The translations under genes and the position numbers were made by a program. The notes under the pieces are model-generated. The model was given only the letters and a program-made list of their open reading frames with translations, ran no database searches and was not told the DNA's origin. Below, in pieces: positions 44,821-58,646 of a stretch of DNA of 64,000 nt (within the stretch, counting starts at the first letter, position 1; every line of letters begins with the position of its first letter). Source of the stretch: Fasciola hepatica (lineage: Eukaryota; Platyhelminthes; Trematoda; Plagiorchiida; Fasciolidae). The stretch spans positions 1,872,501 through 1,936,500 of the forward strand of contig CANUEZ040000193.1 in the NCBI GenBank assembly GCA_948099385.1, read 5' to 3'.

Positions 44821-45200
44821 TCCCTCGAACTGCCTTGATGATTCCGGTCTCACATGCTGTCCATCAATTCACTTGTAGCTGCGGTGAAACATACATCGGC
44901 AGGATGGATCACTCGTTGGTGTAATGAATGTCGACGCAAATACTCAGATGGTTGGCAAAATCAACGACTCAACGCAATGCGACTGAAGAAAATGATGTCC
45001 AATCTATAGCTTCTTCAATTGCAAACACCTAATTGCATTAGGCCACGGGGTTGACCTGATTGAATATTTCACGGTGTCATTGTGCAGTCCCAAGTCGAAC
45101 CTGCTCGCATTCAATGGAACGACGCCTATCATCACACATCAGCCGGCGCTTTGCGCACAAAAACGGTTGAAACAAAATGTTTCTTTGTCTGAGCACTGAC
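44640..45200 (+). pseudogene. Penelope-like relic, part 2 (GIY-YIG region)
   Basis: After the LPFKVD motif the + strand reads VHQFTCSCGETYIGRMDHS (GIY-YIG core; compare YSFTCSCGTRYVGRTTR at 33.8 kb), then NHLIALGHGVDLIEYF and PALCAQKRL (compare PPLCAQKQF near the intact C-terminus). Two or more frameshifts occur. With 41330-41650 this makes one Penelope copy split by about 3 kb. Confidence 0.65.
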
Positions 45201-48200
45201 CAGAGAGACCTGTCCCTCCTTCTACCGAACACACTATCATAGTTTTCAATCCATCTATTCCTACTGTTTATGTTTCTGGATGTTTCACGCATGCGGTAGA
45301 CAAGATTAAACAAAATGCTTTCATCTCGCGACTTGTGTCTTCTCTTTGTTCTCATTTACAGGACAAAGGGAGGCTTTGGCTTTAAAACACCAGGACTGTC
45401 TCCTTAATATTCGCTTCTTCCTTTCTTGCAAGTACATGATACTCCCTTTAGCTAAACTGATTACTGCGTGGAAGTCATTTCTCAGTCAAACTTGGTACAA
45501 TACTCTCGGTCAATTCCATCTTCCTTTGTTCAAGTTGGGTATCTTAACACTTTTCAAATATCTGAAAAATCCCACAGAACGCACCTTTATCATGAAGCAT
45601 GAAGAGAACTACAAATCATCGTGTCCTCTGCATCATTATTTTTACGTACACTAGGCCACTGTTTTTCACGTGAACTAGTCAAATCTTCCCGCCTGAAATA
45701 AATCACTGGGTAGATTTCTTGAACACAACTAAGACAGTCTGACACGCTCAAAATGCTCAGGTGCACGAGCCCGGATTTCATTACCTTTTCTGCGGGTTGC
45801 ACATATCAGTTCTGACCATTGTTACGACTGACCTGAGCACGGTTTGCAAACAAATCACTATGACAGATAAACTGAGCGGTAATTCGTTCAATTCTCAAAG
45901 GTACAACATCAACACCAAGATGATGGTGTAAATGAGGGGTCATAGAGTAGAGCTGGATGCAGATGCCCTTGAACTGAGAATGTTATCTGGAAAAAATAAG
46001 CTAACAACCTCTCGTTTTTACTATATTTGATGAACGTCGTTACTCAAAGTGGAAAAACAGGAAAACAGTGATTGTCGGCGTGTACCTCATTTTTCCTGTT
46101 ACTTTATTGAGTATTTTTGCACATTAGAGAAATCCAACAGGTAGAAAAATATGGACTGATGTTGTCGATCGTAAATCTTAGTTGCTGCGCGGCCAACTAG
46201 AACCGTATAATTTCGTCAAAAGTTCGTTTCAGTTGACTTTAGCTTTATGAAATGAAGTTAAACAGAACGTACCAATACTACTAACATGCTCCAAGGTGAC
46301 ACAAACTGATACCTTAACAAAACTATGGGAGAATTCCGCAAACACTGGGTCACTTGCAGTAATTCAAGGTTGGGACCGAGTGCTGATCACCGTGCACTCA
46401 GTTATCGCAACTGCCGTGCATTCCGACATGAACAACTAACGATATATCTGATTGTAATGGCCACATGGACTAAGTCGCGTTTATTATTGTGTCCGTCCAT
46501 TAGCACCATACATGTTTGTATTCGTGTGAACCTGGAAGCTAGGTCTTCCTCGTACATCACATATGCTTCCACGGTTTTGACCAGTTTCCTTCGAAGTGAA
46601 AATGCATGCAACTTGGGTAGGTAAAATGTTTCCATGACACTCATCTGCACTAGGTATGCAATTCTAAACTATTCCGATTCAGAAATAGTACAGAGAAACC
46701 TTGGGTGTAACCCTACTATTTTCCGTTCACTTTGTGAAGTGAACTGTGTGTATTACCATTGGAAATATTTCACGGTACGACGAAACGATTCATTTCACTT
46801 TGGTGGATGTAAAGAGTCAATGCAAGTTGGGTTGGTAAAATGTATCACATTACCGGTTTCATTTCCATAATCAGTGATACTTTGCTAGTATTTGATAAAT
46901 CTCCGAGTCGCGCCTGAAGTTTGCTTTTAGAAGAGCAATCCGTTTTTTCTATCCGGTGTTTTTGGTTCCTAATTTGACAAAATAAGCAGCCTGAACATTG
47001 GACATTTTTATGTGTGTCACACTCACATATCAGAAAGTGTAACGTAAATACGTTTCAGTGTACAACAAGTGCAATCACAACCATGTAAGTGAAAATGCAA
47101 ATATCTAAGTATGTGAGTCAGAGTTATATGCAACGGAAAAGCGAGAATTCAAATGTACAGCTGCATCGAGCCACTCAAGGCTGTTCGACAAGTGGCCCGA
47201 TTTGACTGGTCGGCACAGGCTGGGATGAAGCACGACTAATGTGTGTACTAAGAAGACCAAGTTTCAAGGTTCACACAAATAGAAGAAAGTAGGACGGTAA
47301 TGGACGGACATATAATTAACCCGACGGCGCTCTCAAGTTCCACACTCGATGACTGCTCAGCAGAATGTTAGGACATCACCGTACGTGGGTGAGAAATGGG
47401 TTGCAATGTTCATTCACAGCCCCGTTTTCGAAGGCATCCCCAACACTGGACACCCAGTTAACGTAGAAAAATGAGTCGGAGTTGTTTATCAAGCAATGAT
47501 AAATCCTTTGAACCACTTCAGAAGCTTCATTTGTGAGGTTGGGACTGTGATCATGTAAATAAAGAGAACTGATATTGAGCTATCAGAGTTTATATGCGTG
47601 ATATATTTAAATAGATACCGATCAAAGTATAACGACAGTAAAACAATTCTAAAGCCTTGACGAGCGATTCACTCCAGTCGTGTAAACCTCAATAGTGAAA
47701 ATCCTTTTTATTCAATCATTAGACCCACAAGTATGTATGACTGTGATAAAGAATACTGAGATAAATTGTCTTGTGTTTTGCAGGTTTAGAAATATTGCAT
47801 TTTCATGACGATTTTCGCAATCGCAGGGGCCAAGACTTTTTCGGACACGTACGAGATGCGGGCCCATAATGCTAGCCAATCAGTTGGTTTCGTGTTGGAA
47901 CCAAATTGGAACGTCGAAATTCCAAAAGGCTCCGATCGCAGAAGCTTCAGTTCATGTAACTGATTAAGTCAACGGTAAAAGTCTCCCAGTGGACGCTCTC
48001 GGATGCTGAATGTTCCATTTGTGGTCAAGCTTGATGACATGTGTGGTGCAGTTATCAGAATGACACACGAAACACGATATCGGAGATGAGATAAAATCAA
48101 GTCTTGATTATGACGGTCTTCGGACAAAAATAATAATGTAATCAATTGTCTCGGTCGGCTAATCCTGAATAACCCCGTTGAGCAGAAATCCAGACAACTC

Positions 48201-50864
48201 CAACCGATGTCAGTCAACATCTTTGAAAGCAAACTTGAATATCTTGACGGATAATGCGAGAAATAGAAAATGATACAAACCTGGCTTGTGTTAATTATAA
48301 TGTAAGGTTATAAATTTGTACGCATGAAGAAAGCCCTCCAAACCACAACTGCATAAATAGGCCACACTAAATTTATGCCAATTATCATAGAACCACATCC
48401 TCTGCACTGAATTTCATTTGATCACTTTGTTATATTTACTGCACTTGAGATGAATGAGAAACTCTGTTTTGCAGTAAAAAAATAATGTCTTTATTATCAA
48501 TGGTCACAAAGTGCAAGATTGTAGGAAGCGTGTAACTCAAGTTTCATATCATCAAGATGTGTTTTTGTTCCTGCTGAGCTGAGAATTTCTCCATTTTAGT
48601 TATCACTTCTGAGATGTTCATTTAATCTGACTGCTGCACCAAGCAATTCCATGTGGAGGTCATTGATTCTCTTGAGTAAGTCATATGCCACCGATGCTGC
48701 ACTTTAAAGAGTTCCCAGTAAAGGATTTGTAAAAAAAATAGTAGGGATTTAAATGTTTCTCAGCAGAAATGTCTGAACATTTGAGTTATTGTTATTGTTG
48801 CGCACAACTGAAAAATCGAATATTGTCCTTACACATGTCATTGTATACGCTGAACAGCTGCGAATATGGTAGACCAACAATTAAGACAATGCCCTATCCG
48901 ACTTGATACACTATTTTCAGGCGCGTATTCTTGTTTTATCGAATGAAAGTGAACACTTATAAAAACTTCATGAAAAAGATTCTAAACTGTACACAATATA
49001 ATCTTATTTACATGGAGCAACCGCCATTTTCAGTCGAATTCAGCAAGTAATACTAATTTCATTCAGTGATGCATGGGCGGGACTTAGATTTTGCAAAATT
49101 CTTAAGGCAGAACGATGAACATTCTGTTACTATCTATCATTTTTATTGGTCAATTCAGTTTCTCTTAATTCCCTTCCTTATCAACCGGAGAATCTCAAAA
49201 TCATTCAGGCTGAATTAGTTAGCTTTTCACTGTTGAAAAGCTATTTTTTTTCTTTTGATAAACTTTACGTAATAAGGAGAAACTGAGCAGAATAGGTATG
49301 TTTACACCCCGGGTAGCCCAAATTTTGATTGAGTTCCTGGATGAGTGTTTATTGCTACTCACTGGAAATACATATTTAATTTTTTTAAGTTATTTTCCTT
49401 TAAATCATCAAAATCTTTCTTTTCTGGTGGTCAACTTTCTTCTGGTTGCCAAGGGCAGTGATATTTTTGAGATTAGCTTAAGTTGTTGGAGCCATTCTTA
49501 TCGTGTCTAGCACTGTGGGCCTTGTCCAGAAATGTCACACGTCCACGTAGTAGCAACCTGGTACAATAGTCCATATCCCACCAGTGCAAATCAAAGATAA
49601 TTATTATTTTCCATTATGGCTAAGCGGCCCATAATTGTCTGTGCAGAAGTCATTGGACACATGCTGGTTATAAACACCATTTTTATTTCTTTTTGTGCTG
49701 ATGAGGAATTTTTATGTGATATTCTCAGAAAGCGAAACAGGTGTACCAAAATTGACCAACTTTGTCGTAATCTGTGATGATGAAGGAGGCCACCGAGATG
49801 CTTGGGATTTTATCGTTGAATTTATATTTTTCAAACCACACTAATAAGTGCTCTTTACCGATCACGTATCAACACCATATGAACACAACACTTGATGGAA
49901 TGTGAGAAAAACCGGCGAACTGTTTTGTTTCCTAAAGAGTACAGAATTATGCTCAGAAAGAAAGCCGGGAATTAGGCATGTGTTGGCTCGTTACTTTGGA
50001 TTAGACTTTGCATTACTGTAAGCTTATGGCGCGAACAAGTCATCGTTGAACAGATGTATGCTATTGGAGTAGCTCAAATACAGTTGTAGATACCCGATGC
50101 TTTTGTGAGAATGGCATTGAATTGCAGTATTGCATTGCTCCAAGTTATCTGATGTGTCTTCTTACCCTTTCTTGGTAAATGAGAATTCATATTCATCATT
50201 CGAAATGTTTGGAGAACCAGATAAACAATAAAAATTTTGTATATTTCCGATGTATATATCCAGTTGCGGTGACAAGTATCCGGAGTCGATGTGCCTAAAA
50301 GATTCGATGAAAAGAATAATTGTTTTTAAAGTCAAAACAACGAAAACTCCGGTTACTTACCTGCTGGGTTCACTACGTGATGAAACAAACATTATTTCAA
50401 GTTCATCAAAGTGTGTTGTAGTTGTTGCTAACACAATAATCAATCGGCATTGGTTTTGTGAGCTCGTTTCGCTGAAACGAATAAGGTTGTTATCAAGCGA
50501 CTTAGTGAGATTGTAATTGCTTGGATAGATTTAGAGAGATAAGTGGACAGACTACTTGGCTGACTGGTTTGTTGACTGTTTAAATACGCTCGCATAGTGA
50601 ACAGAGTAGACGAACAACCAACACTGAGCGATCGCAATGTTGCACAAGTTCACATGTTATCCTTGCCAGAATGTGAGCTACTTCAAATACCATCAGTAAT
50701 TATATTAGAGGATACAACGTTCTCATCACCACAAACTGCAACTTTGTCTTTGATGTTATCTAGCTCACGAATATTCGTGATTCCCTTTGATTTTTTGAGA
50801 TAAAGATCTTATTCGACAATCAAACCTTTGGTGTCACAAATCAGGGTAATTGCCATGAAGCTAC
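45201..50864. other. Long stretch with no recognised gene
   Basis: AT-rich, with short frames only. 45346-45654, 46325-46870, 49298-49510, 50250-50516 and 50597-50803 (+) are open for 68-102 codons without clear motifs or paired splice sites. I saw no element signatures. It may be intron or intergenic. Confidence 0.4.
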
Positions 50865-51146
50865 TGATGTGTTCGGATATCCATCTGAGACACGAGGATT
50901 AAATTGAACAGGTGAGAATTTAGAAGATTTAGGTAAGAGGTGCTTTAACTTATTTCCAGTAAAATTAGCCGGCGTAAAATCGGAGTAATTATCACTTCCG
51001 GAAGGTAGAAGAACCTGATTGTTTACACTTATTTCAAAACAGGCTTCCAAATGTCGGTATTTGGCGAGGCAACAAGTCTGCTGCTCTAGGGGACCAAATG
51101 CCACGAAGCGTACTCCTCCTACTCTTGGAAATGTATTGGCTTCACA
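50865..51146 (-). CDS. Possible exon, cysteine-containing, unassigned
   Basis: 282 bases on the minus strand between a pyrimidine-rich acceptor (GATGTTTTTTTAG) and a possible donor (ACATCA|GTAGCT), open through 94 codons in phase 0 at both ends. The peptide begins with a cysteine, has TCCLAKYRHLEACFEISVNN in the middle and SDFTPANFTGN later. CCLAK also occurs in the weak exon at 10487-10795. I cannot name a domain. Confidence 0.3.
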
Positions 51147-54100
51147 CTAAAAAAACATCGCATGATGACTGAGGTTTTTACATTCGTATCCCACATCACA
51201 GGGGATTCAACCGCATGATATTGAGGCTCACATGGGATGAATGTCTCACGTGCTCTCACGTTATCACTCTTTATTCTTCACACATTGAGTTGAGTTTGGT
51301 TCACATCAGGAAATGATGGTCAGTAGGTTCGTGCGACAAAATGGATTCAACGAAACCGGATACAATCGTTTTCATCAGCGTCCTTGTTTATAAGTAGCTC
51401 CTCAGTTCTGATGAATATTTAGCGATGTCATTTGTGAACCACAACAAATTTGACTCAGAATGCAGTTTGAGCTCGTGGTTTGTATGAGGTACACCGTACC
51501 AGCGAGGAATGACATAAAATAGTCCAAGTTTTCTTCCGTTTAAAGTGATTCTTTGCTGCCCCATGGGTAGTTGAATGTGTGCCAACTTCGTTACGAAAGT
51601 GCACTGATCAACTTAAGCTCATCATTATCAAGGAAAAAAATGCTATTCATTTGATGAACGGGGCCACAAGAATAATTCGACGTTATATTTTGATAGTTTT
51701 TTTTATCTCGTTTGTTGGGATTGGATTCCTCGAAAAGATATACTTTTCGCGGTTGTGTCTATGTAAGGAGATTAAAAACCTTCGTAACTGGGGAAGTTGA
51801 AGCAATATGTAGTTCAATAATAGTTCCTAATAACGGCTATCTAAACGATAACGAACAACTTCTGGTTTTCAATAGCGTTAGTGCTGTATCAATGTAATTC
51901 GAGTGTGCTCCATCGGTCGCTTATATTGTTATTGCAATAGCGATAAAAGAACTATTACAAAAGGGAGTTTTTGGTGGTTTGCAAAGAGGATAAATGTGGA
52001 TTTTGAATAGAGATAAGTAATTTAATTTTCTAGACACGGATCTCGTTCATCATTTCATCATCAATATAAGCACAGCTAACCGGATAATTCACGAAACTCC
52101 CAGAAAAAAAAAAACGCAGTTCAGAAACAGAAAACCTAGCATGGCCAACAGAAGAGACATTTTATAAGCACTACGCAGTAGATACATGGTAGCAATCTGG
52201 AGCACGAATATTTCCAGTTTGTCTTACACCATGAGGATGAACCAATTTTCAGTACCGCTAATACCAGAGGACACACAGAACTCAACAAAGGGGAGGATTC
52301 AAATCACGACGCTCGTCATTTTGGCGATCCATATAATTGGTGCGCGTGTGCATGGTACTCGATGGGCCTGGGTAGGCTCGCCTGAGTGGGCATTCGTTTT
52401 TCACTATGATGCTTCATGGTGCTTCACGATGGGCATGTATCTATATTCATGCAAAACAATTTGCCGACGCAAAGTTCACTGTTGTACCTGTTAAAATGTG
52501 CACAACTCCAGAATCTAGTCCATACAACTACCCTCTAAAATTCCATTAAAAGAAGTAATCAAAGGCATGTTCTTTTTCCTTGGGCTAACTCTGTGATGGT
52601 CATTAGAGTTGAAAGTTGAATACACAATAAAACAAATTGTTTCATGACCAACTTGAGTAATTCTGTACCAAAGTGAGTTACGAACCCAAGTTGATCAATA
52701 TGTGCGAACTGCATGCTTCCACTAATATTTCAACTCCATTTCCCCTCACGGGCTAATATTCCGTTATGTTTGTCCCCGATTAGTATTAGTTAGAATCGTA
52801 GTTCGTCTAAATTGCGAGCTTATCTCCTTGCTGCATAGATGCATACAGAAGGAGTTTTTGTCCGAGAAACTCATAGCAGTTTTCGGGTTATTAGAGATGT
52901 AGCTCTACGCAGTGCTGCCCGAGTAATGACATATACGAGGACTTTGTTAGGGATTCTCATTCTCACTTCGGTAAGGATTTCTCGTGCAGAAATGGGTTAA
53001 ATGCCATCCGTTCCTAGACGACATTGTCTTCTAGGCTCAAGTGTGTGTCGATTTAGTAGATGCTTTGTCGCTTTTTCTCTTCCACTGCCTGATTGACAGT
53101 CGATGATAATCAATGGGAAATATTTCCACCACAGGTTTTTGGAAACTGCAAAATAGGTACGAACGTCCAGTAGATGGTATGGCTGAATAAAAGTTTGCAT
53201 ACCAATGCAGTCAAATTCACCCATGAAAAAAATACGAATGGCTGAGTATTCTACTCAAAAGCTGGCTGTTGGTTAATCGTTGGTGCAAAGCAAACCAAAG
53301 ATGCGTGAGATTCAAATCAGATATGGGAAGCAATCATACATCGGTGGTATTTTGACGGTCACCGTGAGCTGAGGAAGGTATGGAATATGGGATGAAATAA
53401 TGTACCTGTAGACGTTAGCGCACGTCGTGTTCTCTGTCATAAATATACGCAGTAGACATTTTCTCAAGGTAACAGATGGATCTCGTTTATTGAGATCATT
53501 ATTTCTATGAAGATTTGACATGAACTTTGCGGTGTGTATCATACAAGACATTTGACTCTGGAAGTGAGTGTAAACTATTACAGGTACGGCATGTGAATGG
53601 ATCAGTACAGCTGGTACCGTCAGTATCAAAATAATCATTTGAAATGCGACCGAACTTATTCAGGTCAATGAAGGCATATTTTTGGTGCACTTTCCGGGTT
53701 TTCTGTCAACTACCAACTTTACCGAGATTTTGAAATTGTTTGATTTTCCTCTGTATCTATCATTTACTTCTAACAGGTACAATCTGAGTCGTTTGGAATT
53801 CCCCCCCCCCAACCTCAGCCTCGTCATGGATTATCCTGGGTATCTGCCAGCTGAAGTATACAGCCGAAATCCACATTATAGGGTTTAGTTCACATTCCTC
53901 TTAGGAACACCAGAAGGTTCAAGCCCTGACCGTATTAGGCAATCTCTGCTATATACATCATGCAATCATCAAGTTCGGGCTCCAGTTCTTATTTGAGACT
54001 CACCGTACACACCTTCAAAGTGGCTCTTTAGAAGCTCCATTGCTCAACACATGTGCATTAGGCACGGTAAAGAGTCATGAAGAAAGATTCCGTCTTTTCC

Positions 54101-54639
54101 ACAGTGCTGGTTTGCTGAAAACCAGTGGTTTCTATTACGGAAACCTAATCATCATCACCTTGGTCCAATTGACTGCTTTTTCATACAACACTGTTCTAAA
54201 ATCAATTAGAAAATCAGTAAAGTCATCAAGATAAATGATTCTTGAATGTGTTTTTTTGAGGTTTCACACAAAACTGTTTAAAAGCTCTGAATATTTAATT
54301 TTCAGAGAAGAAATTGACGTGAGTATTTAGGGACCGAAAAGAAATTCGAAGTGCATCGAAAAGTTGGTGCACCCTAGGACTAAGTAGTACAGAAAGTTTG
54401 ATGTCAAAAACAACGCGTTGTCGAAAGATTTTTTAATTTGCTGACGTTTGGATTTCCACGGTAACTCTTTTGAAGTCACGATATCCATCAACGATTCTCA
54501 TGCATACGTTACAAACCAACTGATCTGTTCGCGTGAAGTGATCCGAACATATTTGTTAACCACGAAGGTTACACTCAATTTTAGCACAGTATTGCAAAAG
54601 TGACCACTTCAAGTGCTTGCCCTAAGTAGGAGTCAACGC
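51147..54639. other. No recognised gene; weak exon-like hints
   Basis: Minus strand near 53155-53105: a very good acceptor (CTATTTTGCAG) is followed by a frame reading FPKTCGGNISH, like the start of a CUB domain, but a stop follows at once. Plus strand near 53700-53776: LYLSFTSNR is followed by CAG|GTACAA. Neither makes a complete exon. A run of 10 C lies at 53801-53810. Confidence 0.3.
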
Positions 54640-57121
54640 TAAAGTGTCGGATGGTAATTGCTGCACCCTGACAACTTATCGCCCTGCATTTGTTTATCAC
54701 AAAACTCCAACTCTATCACTTATCCACTGCCAATTTCACCACTTCACGCCGAATATGACTGCGCTGCTGTATTTGATCATGTTCTCTGCTCATTTTTGTG
54801 CAACGATCCGTAAACACTAGTGGATCATACTGTAATATTATCCATAGTTATCAGCATTTGCGTTTCTCAACGGCTATGTGATCATTGTATTCTAACGGTC
54901 ATCATGGTGGACACTCAACGCTTCTGTCCTGAGTTCGACTTCTGCCCTCAACGATGGTCTCTATCCCAAATCGTCAGTCTCCAATTGGCCGAGACCTTCC
55001 TACACAAACTCGAAAGGAATGGAAAATATAAAGATAAATTATCAAACTCGCAAAGATAAACTATTACGCTTGAATATATTTGGTACAATGGGCATTGCAT
55101 TTCCTAAAACATTATCTGATCAGGCACAACGCTGTCAGGCAAACTGAATCAAACTTAAAAACTCGGACGCAATATTTTAAACACGGAATCATTTGAATGG
55201 TGTGTTAAGTGGTCCGTCGTGCTTTTCCGAGGTCAAACTAATTGTGCGAATCAAACGAACTACAGCTATACTGTGTCGTGTTTTGGAATATTCCGAATCA
55301 TCACGGCCATTGTACTTTCCCCCCAGAGTCTCAATCGGCACTAGAATCCAACCCAAAATCAAACATTTCAGTACCACCCATTTGATCGGGTGGAATCGGA
55401 CTTAGATACACATAGAAAACATGTGTCTGTACCATGTGTTTCTTGCACTGCTTCCCAATATACGGCATTCACTTTGCCGATTATGTGGCACAACCAGTCT
55501 TTCAATACCGAACCACCACGATGAACAATGCACACTGAAGAATATTATCAAGTTTCATGGTTTCCTCATGTCCCACTCTATACCAATGAGATCAACTGTT
55601 TGATGCATTGGATTAACCATGTTACTAATCTAAGTGTCGTTGCTATTTTTGTCCTACAAAGCTTATAAATAGAAGGAAATAAATGCATTTTATGAGATTC
55701 GACTGTGCACGACTCACACTTACCAAGTATCGTTGATTTTGCAACTGGAATTTTGCATGCTTGTCTCTACTACGTGCCAGCCTACACAAACTGCCTGTCT
55801 CGTGAGCTGCCCTATCGGAGTCTAATAATTTATGCCCGTTATCTTTTCTTTGACGTTTAAAAATGATTTTGCATGCCGTGTATTTCCTTCGTTCTCTCTT
55901 CTCCCTAGTCTTTCTTTCCTATGGACTTTTGAATCTCTCTGATGAATTCCAAACTACATCTGTCATTATTATTCTCTCACGAATTACCTTCCTCTCCTTG
56001 TCGGTAACACAAGCTTCACTCATCATTCTTGTTCTAGCATGAGTAGTGCAGATGGGTTTCACGGCATCTTCACTGATAAGGAACAAACATGATTTCCTGG
56101 AGTATAGATGAAATACATCATGTTATTCCATTCCGTCAGGTGCAGCTAAGGCCTACCCTCCCCCAAAGTGATTGTTGGCGTTGAGACACCAGCATTCCAC
56201 CTGGCAGGTGGAAGTTACACTAATTTACCGTTCACAATCACTCACAGACAATGCACATATTTCGCATCAACTGTATCCTTGCCTATATTGTGTAAATTAT
56301 TGGTACTCTAAAACCCTTGATTTGATATTTACGTTCTGAACATCAAACTAGATCACAGGGTTGTACTGAAGACCCAAAATTTATTTGGTGAGCATGCTTT
56401 TTACTGTACATTTTATTAGATATCCTCACGGGGTTAGCGTTTGTATGAACACGTTACCGTATTTAGAGTGGACGCTAAAAGCATCACAAATGATCTCATA
56501 CAATGATTGCATGCAGTAGGCCTCCCACCTGAAGCCACCAACTACAAGACATCCATTGGAAGGAAACAATTATTATTGTTTCCAAAAGTAAAACAGGTAC
56601 GCTTGATGGTATTCAATAAGGACTGATCACACTATAACAACAATTTGGTTTGTTTTGAACACGGACGTTTGTGCATGTAGCGCAAACCATGACTGTCAGA
56701 TGTCCGATTATGTTTTACATTAGTATATTCTTACCTTACAGTTTTACTTTTCACATACAGTATAGGTAAATAGTATAATTAGGCACATAAATAATCTTAT
56801 TCCATTTGCGACAAATGCAATTAGTGATGATCACCTAGCTTAGAGAACGAAACATTGTACCATTCAACGCAAATTCTGTAGAATTTTGAATGGAATTGTA
56901 GTTACTGGAACCATTTTGTCCTCTACATTAAATGTTACAACCTGACACAAAAATGTGATGTCAATTAGAAGAAAGTGAACCAATGGGTTTCATGAACATT
57001 TGAAAAGCTTTCTGATGCAATCAGATCAGGGCTTGTATGAGGCAACTGCTGCAAATGAATCTTTAGAATTTCGACTTTTTGGATTCTGTAAACGCATATT
57101 CCCCACTCATTTTCCTCCCTG
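54640..57121. repeat. Repeat complex Y-X-Z, counterpart of 15.5-16.0, 18.7-19.2 and 23.4-26.1 kb
   Basis: 54660-55135 matches 15560-16040 directly (repeat Y). 55180-55790 matches 18741-19210 directly and 25440-26085 in reverse (repeat X). 55640-57120 matches 23400-25640 in reverse without the insertion found there. At 57121 it joins sequence equal to the reverse complement of 17700 and below. Y and X are adjacent here, giving the uninterrupted state of the junction split at 16.05-18.74 kb. No coding capacity recognised. Confidence 0.8.
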
Positions 57122-58379
57122 ATGTTGAAACATTTACATCCCCCCAAAGGAAATGGTACAATTGTTTTTTCTGTCTCCACTGACAAGCCTCGACCGTTTG
57201 TTCCCTGTTCCTTTCGTCGCTTGAGTTGTAAGCATTTGCATTCCATATCCCATCCTGGAATACGCGCCTCCTTCATACTCGTTCCTGATCGCTACTTTTG
57301 GCGGAATATGGAAACAGACGTTTGTGTTTGGTCTAGAAAGTGTATACCTTGTCAATGGAGCAAGATTCATTGGCATGTACTTTCCTCCCTCGTCCGAATA
57401 CCCACGAACAATGCACTTTTTCTCATGGCCACTTAGATATTGTTGGTCCCTTACCACTAGCTGACGGACACCGTTTTCTTCACAATTGTGTTGATCGTTT
57501 TACGAATTAGCCTATGTCTGTCTTCGTAGCTGATACCTCCAGCGAGACATCTTCACACCACTGGATTTTTATGTTTGGTTTACCATCTAAGATCACAGAT
57601 AGAGGTGCAGAATTTCAATCCAAACTCTTCCGTGATTCCATTTATTTCGTTGGTTTCCAACATCTTCGTACAACGACATATCAACCAACAACTAATGGAT
57701 TAGTGGAACGCTTTCACGGACAATTCAGAGATTCTTTCTGGGCTCCACCACTCCTTCTGTTAAGTGGACAGGCGCCCTTCCTTTAACCATGTTGACCATA
57801 CGCTCGTTTGGTGTTCAACAAACCTGTATAATATCCTGGCGCGTTTTTCGGGCGCATTCCTGGTGTTAGTGACCCCTCCAGTTTTGTTTGGCAACAACAA
57901 TTGTACATGAAATCACTCCGTTTGCTTCCAAATAGGTCCTTCATTTGTCATACTCACTTCCCCAAAGATTTACTTTGTGCTCTCAAGGTTTTCTTTTTTG
58001 TGATGCTTTTAAGCCCCGACTGCATACAATATACTCAGGACCGTTTCATGTCATTTCCCGTAACGAGAAAATTTTTTTGTCATCGATGAGGCTGGTCGGC
58101 CAGACACTGTCAGTATTGATCGCCTTGAAGTAGCATACCTTGATTCAGACTACATGGGTTCGGTTTCCTCTATGAAAACTACTACTTCTGTTTCCAACGA
58201 TGCCAGTCCTCATGTTTCCAATGATCTGAGTACTCAGCGGGAGACTAACAGTGTCCCTTCTCTCACAACCCTTATTGACCGCAATATTGTTAGGCCCGTG
58301 TGTTTTCAACAACCTTAGTTTTTTCCACAAGCACCTAAACACATTTGTGCGATGCTCTGGGGCGAGCGGAGGGGAGTAC
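57122..58379 (+). pseudogene. Ty3/gypsy integrase relic (inverted copy of 16507-17700)
   Basis: Integrase from its zinc-binding part: GKPRPF-like start, SHPGIRASF, VWSRKCIPCQWSKIH (Cys pair), KITDRGAEFQSKLF, FVGFQHLRTTTYQPTTNGLV, ERFHGQ, then the tail (GPFHVISRN, SIDRLK). Frameshifts and stops separate the pieces. Long runs are identical to the copy at 16507-17700, and flanks beyond the LTR also match, so it arose by duplication and not by separate insertion. The reverse transcriptase and RNase H found in the other copy are absent. Confidence 0.85.
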
Positions 58380-58646
58380 TGTAGAGCTTGTATTGATTTC
58401 TACACATCGGTCCGGACATTGACAGTCCTGCTACACAGTCCACGCTCGTTTGCTTCGATCCGCAGTCAACTGACTCTACTGACACATGCACACGTACGTA
58501 CGGTCCCTGCATGTGATGGTTCCATCATCATTCACTTTTGGATTAAACGCGTTTGTAGTCACATCGCGTCGGCCTTTTCACCACAGTTATACCCACGTGA
58601 TACATCGGATCATTTTAGTTTGATTAAGCCTCTGGTGGTCCCAGCA
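58380..58646 (+). repeat. 3' LTR of the Ty3/gypsy relic
   Basis: A purine tract (GCGGAGGGGAGTAC) is followed by TGTAGAGC at 58380; the LTR ends CCAGCA at 58646 (267 bases). Counterpart of 16230-16506. Confidence 0.7.

Noticed and set aside
49690..49735. Possible hammerhead ribozyme (CTGATGAGG ... GCGAAACAGG)
   Set aside because: The CUGAUGA and GAAAC motifs are present, but the bases between them do not form a stem reaching both motifs and no closing stem I is visible.
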